In this document: one piece after another, positions 60,337 to 64,000 of the stretch
Position numbering within the stretch: the first letter of the stretch is position 1
How the letters are laid out: every line of letters starts with the position of its first letter
Origin: an uncultured Acidimicrobiales bacterium
GTDB lineage: Bacteria; Actinomycetota; Acidimicrobiia; Acidimicrobiales; Aldehydirespiratoraceae
Direction: 5' to 3'
DNA length: 64,000 bases
Assembly (NCBI GenBank): GCA_951812975.1
Contig: CATOTC010000001.1
Coordinates: 434,001 to 498,000, forward strand
Translations under genes and position numbers: made by a program
Notes under the pieces: generated by a model
The model's input: the letters and a program-made list of their open reading frames with translations, nothing else
The model's database searches: none
What the model was told of the DNA's origin: nothing

Positions 60337-61962
60337 CTAGGTGAGGATCCGCTGACAGGCGTCGCCGGCCCAGAGGTTGAGCACCCGGCCTTCGGGGGTC
60401 ACATCCGAGGTCGTTCCGTTGATCACCCCGCCCGACGCCGGGTTCGAGATCGAGAACAAGCCGAGTTCCTCCTCCTCGATGGGCTGGACCACCTCGAACG
60501 AGGCACCGTAGGTGACTTCGAGGAACCCGACTGTTGCCGAGACACCGAGACCGTCTCTGGTGACCAACCCTGTTGGACTGGTGTGGCCCGAGGCATACCA
60601 CTGTCCGAAGGTTCCGGTGGACGCGGGGATCAACTCCGTGCCGTCTCCCCCCTCAAGGTTGCCGTCGGTGGGAAGCTGCGTGTCTGGACCGGTGGGAACC
60701 GCAACCGGCGGATCCTGCAGGAACACCAGTTCCAACTGACCCCAGCGCACAGCTCGAGAGTTCTCCAGACAAGCGTCGCTGCTCTGGAAGTTCGTTGCGC
60801 TGTCGGGCGCGCCCAGGATCGATCTGACTGCGTCGATCACCTCCGACATCGGCTGGCCGAACCGCACGACGCGGCCGGTGTCGAACTGCAGCCCGGTCTC
60901 GACAAGGGTGACCGGGCCCGGAGTGCCGACACCGGCCGGCGTGGTGGTCGTGGTGGTCGACGTCGTCGTCGTGGAGGTGGTCGTCGAGGTGATTGGGGGA
61001 GCCTCGGTGGTCTCCGGTGCGCTGGTCGTCGACGTGACAGGCGGCTCGGTGGTCGGCACTGCAGTCGTGGGAGGTTCGGTGTCGACTGGCGTCGTGTCCT
61101 CGGGGACCGTGTCGGGCGTTGTGCGAACGTTCCCCGAATCGTCACCAGCAAAGAAGATCAACAATCCTCCGACCAAACCGACGAGGAGGACCAGAGCCAG
61201 CGTGATCGTGGCCTGTGAGAGTCCCGTACGCAACGGCATCTCAGAGCCGACGGGCGCGGAGGGCCCACCGACCGGTCCCATGACCCGTGTCGCTCCGAAC
61301 TCACCGGGATCCGCCGACGACAACTGATCGGGGCTGGGCCGCGCAGGGTCAACGAGAGACTCGTCGTCGAACACCGAAACGGACTCGGGCCGCGGCACAT
61401 CGGGCACGGGAACAACCGGTGTCTTCGAGGTGATCGGTTGGCCGAGGTCCTCGCGGGTCACGAATTGCGCTGAGGACAGGCTCCCGACTCGCGCCGCTCC
61501 TGCAGCCAGAGCGGCCGAGCCGGTAACGGGTGTGGGCTGCGCGGAGGCGGCGGCGTGCGGCACGACGACCGTGTCGGCTATCCCCGACGCAACGCCCGCC
61601 TGCACGATTCGATCACGTGCCGCGCGCTGCCAGTCGTCGTCGATTATCACCGCCAGACGCTCCGGGGTCTTGCCGTCGACCGCCGTGGCGCGGCGGATCA
61701 CGAAACTCAACACTGCGGAGAGCGCGCCGATCCTGCCGGTGGCGGCCCTCTGCAGGGGGTTCGTGACGCGGGGCCCATCGGTGACCAGCGCGGCCTCGTC
61801 TCCGACAAGTACCGAAGCGCCCTCGCCTTGAGAGACAACAGCGGCGGCTGCGACGTCGGAATCGCCGAGCACGATCACTCGCGGCGGCTCCGTGGAGGAT
61901 GAATCGAAGCGGACCGCGGTGATCTGCGTCTCGCTGATGTGCACGCCGACGGTATCGGTCAT
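60337..61962 (-). CDS. Actin/Hsp70-like membrane protein with Thr-rich extracellular linker
   Basis: A 541-residue protein. Residues 1-~145 look like half of an actin-like ATPase (VGVHISETQITAVRF, PLQRAATGRIGALSAVLSFV, ERLAVIIDDDWQRAAR, VVVPHAAASA), as in mycobacterial Hsp70-like membrane proteins. A proline-rich cytoplasmic linker, one membrane helix (ITLALVLLVGLVGGLLIFFAG), a Thr/Glu/Pro linker (TTSTTTTTT) and an outer domain with two Cys (SSDACLEN; GDACQRIL) follow. It starts by an ATGA overlap with the HAD-PlsC gene, so it may act with phospholipid synthesis at the membrane. Function unknown. Confidence 0.65.
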   Translation of the reverse strand: MTDTVGVHISETQITAVRFDSSSTEPPRVIVLGDSDVAAAAVVSQGEGASVLVGDEAALVTDGPRVTNPLQRAATGRIGALSAVLSFVIRRATAVDGKTPERLAVIIDDDWQRAARDRIVQAGVASGIADTVVVPHAAASAQPTPVTGSAALAAGAARVGSLSSAQFVTREDLGQPITSKTPVVPVPDVPRPESVSVFDDESLVDPARPSPDQLSSADPGEFGATRVMGPVGGPSAPVGSEMPLRTGLSQATITLALVLLVGLVGGLLIFFAGDDSGNVRTTPDTVPEDTTPVDTEPPTTAVPTTEPPVTSTTSAPETTEAPPITSTTTSTTTTSTTTTTTPAGVGTPGPVTLVETGLQFDTGRVVRFGQPMSEVIDAVRSILGAPDSATNFQSSDACLENSRAVRWGQLELVFLQDPPVAVPTGPDTQLPTDGNLEGGDGTELIPASTGTFGQWYASGHTSPTGLVTRDGLGVSATVGFLEVTYGASFEVVQPIEEEELGLFSISNPASGGVINGTTSDVTPEGRVLNLWAGDACQRILT

Positions 61963-63425
61963 GACTCGGCCCTCTGTTTACTCGGAGTGCTGTGTCCACC
62001 CGCGCTCTGTGGACGCGAAGGGCCCTCGGGTTCACCCGGGGTGGTCTGGTCGTGACCTGGCGGGAACGTGCGGGCCAGTTCCTCCGGGGTGGGCTCGTGG
62101 GCGACCTTGCCCTCCGGTGGATGCAGGTCGAAGATCGACGACATCACCAACTCGACACCGTCGGCTGGACGGATTCCGTCGGGCAACCAGAGTCCCTCTC
62201 CGGCACGCACCCGGACTGTCGGCGGGCGCACAATGTTGAGCATGTTGGGCATGCGTGCCGAGCGCGGCCACACATTCTCGGTGCCCCACAGCGAGATCGG
62301 CACGATCGGCGCGCCGCTCATCTTCTGCAGGCGGGCGACGCCTGATCGGCCCACCATCCGCGGATCGAAGAACGCCCGACCCCGGGGGATGGTTCCCTGC
62401 GGCAGGATGACCACCGCCTCACCGGCCTCGAGTGCCTCGGCCGCGGCGACCAGGGGAGCGTCCGAACCGCTGCGGCGGTCGACGGGAATCGCTCCGAAGG
62501 CACTGACCATCGCACCGACCACCGGTGCGTCGAACATCTCGCGTTTCGACACGAACCTGGCCAGCCGGCCCCGCTTGGCGAGAGCCACGCCCAGCGTGAA
62601 CACATCGAAATAGCTGCGATGGTTGGCGGCGATGATCGCAGGTCCCTGTTCGGGGATGTGGCCGAGTCCGGCGAAGTCGAATCGGGCATATGGCGCCAAC
62701 TCGGGGCGGGCCAGCATCGTCAGAGCCTTCAGGGGTTCGACACCCGCGAACTGTGGGACGCCCTCGGGGGAGTCGAAATGACGCACCGGCCAACGCCGGG
62801 CCGCAGCGGCGACCGCCAGTCTGGGGTCGGGATTCACCGCCACCGGATGTCCCACGGCCTTGAGCAACGGCAGATCGTAGTAGCTGTCGGAATAGGCGTA
62901 GCTTTCGGCCATGTCCACGCTGTTGGCGTCGGCCCACTCCTGGACCGCGGCGAGCTTTCCCTTTCCCCAGACATAGTGGCCGTCGACTTCACCGGCGAAC
63001 ACGCCGTCGGTCCGGGCGTAGCGGGTGGCAACGATGTCATCGAATCCCAGCGCATCCGCCAAAGGGCGCACCAACTCATCAGGGCTGGTGGTGGCGATCA
63101 CCAGCTTCCGGCCCTGGTTCCGGTGTATTTCCATTTCGGTGTGGGCGTAGGGAAGCACCTCGGCGACGAGCCTCGAAGCTGCGATCTCTCCGGCTTCGGC
63201 TACGAGTTCGGCGTCCCAGCCCGCAGAGAGGCGGACACCCTGTCGAGCCAGCATCATGGAGGGCCTGGTCTCGCCGATGAGGTCGAAGATGCCGAACAAG
63301 AGCCCCTCGCCGGGAATCCGGCTCTGCGACAGCACTCCCACTTCTCGCAGGGCCTGTGACAAGGCCGGTCCCGAAGCCCGAGGCAGCAGAGTGCGGTCGA
63401 GATCGAAAAAAGCGGCTGCGCTCAC
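61959..63425 (-). CDS. plsC: HAD-IB phosphatase fused to PlsC acyltransferase (Rv2483c-like)
   Basis: A 488-residue bifunctional phospholipid enzyme. The N-terminal HAD domain has AFFDLDRTLLPR (DxDxT), a TTSPDELV motif and YAYSDSYYDLPLL. The C-terminal acyltransferase has ANHRSYFDVF (HX4D), VILPQGTIPRG and IVPISLWGTENVW. Mycobacterial Rv2483c has the same fusion. It probably acylates lysophosphatidate and dephosphorylates a related lipid phosphate. GTG 63425 is the likely start (the HAD domain begins at once; no ribosome binding site, possibly leaderless). A Pro/Glu-rich tail ends the protein; the stop overlaps the actin-like gene (ATGA). Confidence 0.9.
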   Translation of the reverse strand: MSAAAFFDLDRTLLPRASGPALSQALREVGVLSQSRIPGEGLLFGIFDLIGETRPSMMLARQGVRLSAGWDAELVAEAGEIAASRLVAEVLPYAHTEMEIHRNQGRKLVIATTSPDELVRPLADALGFDDIVATRYARTDGVFAGEVDGHYVWGKGKLAAVQEWADANSVDMAESYAYSDSYYDLPLLKAVGHPVAVNPDPRLAVAAAARRWPVRHFDSPEGVPQFAGVEPLKALTMLARPELAPYARFDFAGLGHIPEQGPAIIAANHRSYFDVFTLGVALAKRGRLARFVSKREMFDAPVVGAMVSAFGAIPVDRRSGSDAPLVAAAEALEAGEAVVILPQGTIPRGRAFFDPRMVGRSGVARLQKMSGAPIVPISLWGTENVWPRSARMPNMLNIVRPPTVRVRAGEGLWLPDGIRPADGVELVMSSIFDLHPPEGKVAHEPTPEELARTFPPGHDQTTPGEPEGPSRPQSAGGHSTPSKQRAES

Positions 63426-63467
63426 GGCGAAAGGGTAGCCGCTGAACGGCTGACAATCGTTGCCGGA

Positions 63468-63503
63468 CTGTTGCACAGCGAACACCTGCCATCGTTGCAA
63501 CAG
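63468..63503. promoter_or_regulatory. Inverted repeat between divergent plsC and lysR genes
   Basis: CTGTTGCA (63468-63475) and TGCAACAG (63496-63503) form perfect inverted arms separated by 20 bp, and further GTTGC words lie nearby. The location, ~32 bp before the LysR start, suits autoregulation by that protein. Confidence 0.5.
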
Positions 63504-63534
63504 TTGCCTCGATTATCTGGCATCATTGTCAGTG

Positions 63535-64000
63535 ATGGACCTCCGCCAGCTCCACGCGCTCCTCGCCGTCGCCGAACATCACTCCTTCTCGGCTGCCGCA
63601 CGCGCGCTGCACACGGTTCAGTCCAACGTCTCCACTCATGTTGCGCGGCTTGAACGTGAAGTCGGAGCGACGCTCATCGACCGGGAGCGCGGCGAACTGA
63701 CGACTGAGGGTGCGGTGGTCGCCAGTCGGGCCCGACGGATGATCGCGGAGCTTCGGGCGATCGATGACGACCTGGTCGCCCTTCGTGACGAACTGGGCGG
63801 CACGGTCCGCGCGGGAGTGATCGGTACCACCGCCCGCTGGCTGGTTCCGGCGTTGTTGGACGCCTTGACCCAACAGCACCCGCGCGTCAACCTTCAGATC
63901 ATCGAAGCGACCACCACCACGCTGGTACCGCAGCTGCTCGACGACCGTCTCGACATCGCGGTGGCCAACCTCCCAATCGTCGATCCCGACATCGACACCG
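63535..64000 (+). CDS. LysR-family transcriptional regulator (5' part; runs off the window)
   Basis: About 155 codons are visible. The N-terminal winged helix-turn-helix is textbook LysR (MDLRQLHALLAVAEHHSFS, AARALHTVQSNVSTHVARLE, TLIDRERGELTTEG), followed by the linker helix and the start of the ligand domain (GVIGTTARWLVPALLDAL; LVPQLLDDRLDIAVANLP). ATG 63535 is used; the GTG immediately upstream is possible. It is divergent from the HAD-PlsC gene, which it may regulate. Confidence 0.92.
   Translation, partial: MDLRQLHALLAVAEHHSFSAAARALHTVQSNVSTHVARLEREVGATLIDRERGELTTEGAVVASRARRMIAELRAIDDDLVALRDELGGTVRAGVIGTTARWLVPALLDALTQQHPRVNLQIIEATTTTLVPQLLDDRLDIAVANLPIVDPDIDT

Overview
The window reads as chromosomal DNA of a high-GC actinobacterium, most likely of class Acidimicrobiia. 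This is inferred from RimP/NusA and IspG of actinobacterial type, a mitochondrial-type aconitase, several CaiB/BaiF CoA-transferases and acyl-CoA dehydrogenases, an F420-type LLM oxidoreductase, a Rv2483c-like HAD-PlsC fusion and many leaderless or ATGA-coupled starts. No rRNA or species-level marker is present, so the genus is left open.

Layout. 1-2016 (minus): start of nusA, rimP and ispG. 2227-8106 (plus): a tightly coupled acyl-CoA degradation operon (two family III CoA-transferase/racemases, two acyl-CoA dehydrogenases, a split MaoC hydratase). 8148-14279 (minus): a giant alpha-2-macroglobulin-like protein without the thioester motif. 14408-20365 (minus): amidohydrolase, sulfatase and an overlapping acyl-CoA dehydrogenase pair; then a formate/nitrite-type channel. 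21282-26766: an accessory island with a tyrosine recombinase, three copies of a dif-like palindrome (two inverted, with the same spacer), a deleted IS3-type element and small membrane, secreted or lipoprotein genes of unknown function. 26767-30804 (minus): a gamma-butyrobetaine/carnitine catabolic operon (dioxygenase, carnitine dehydrogenase, BKACE cleavage enzyme) plus a hydroxyacid dehydrogenase. 30862-31488 (plus): a DsbA/FrnE-type oxidoreductase with an in-frame TGA exactly at the first active-site cysteine, followed by a SECIS-like hairpin, so a candidate selenoprotein.

31495-38763 holds a ComF-like phosphoribosyltransferase, an HbhA-like protein with an XRE regulator, a VOC protein, a DMT exporter, an aldehyde dehydrogenase, and a 2.8-kb segment bounded by a 40-bp direct repeat. 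That segment carries nadX, an internally deleted 3-hydroxyanthranilate dioxygenase, a hydrolase and a livF relic. 38802-46349: a branched-chain-type substrate-binding lipoprotein and a complete five-gene peptide/nickel-type ABC importer. 46477-48531: tRNA-Val(CAC), an amidase and a zinc-ribbon protein. 49300-54280: a lipid operon (acyl-CoA reductase-HAD fusion, LarA-family protein, PlsC acyltransferase) divergent from a TetR gene over a perfect 26-bp palindrome. 54427-58000: an LLM oxidoreductase, a membrane-anchored repeat protein, and a fusion scar joining an ECF sigma gene to a paralogue of that repeat protein. 58001-64000: aconitase, an actin-like membrane protein, a HAD-PlsC fusion and the start of a LysR regulator.

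A recurrent feature is perfect short tandem duplication (17-54 bp, often a multiple of 3) at gene ends and in intergenic spaces. The strongest candidate for something undescribed is the Sec-DsbA gene. Next come the recombinase island with its possible invertible promoter, and the LarA-family protein embedded in a lipid operon.
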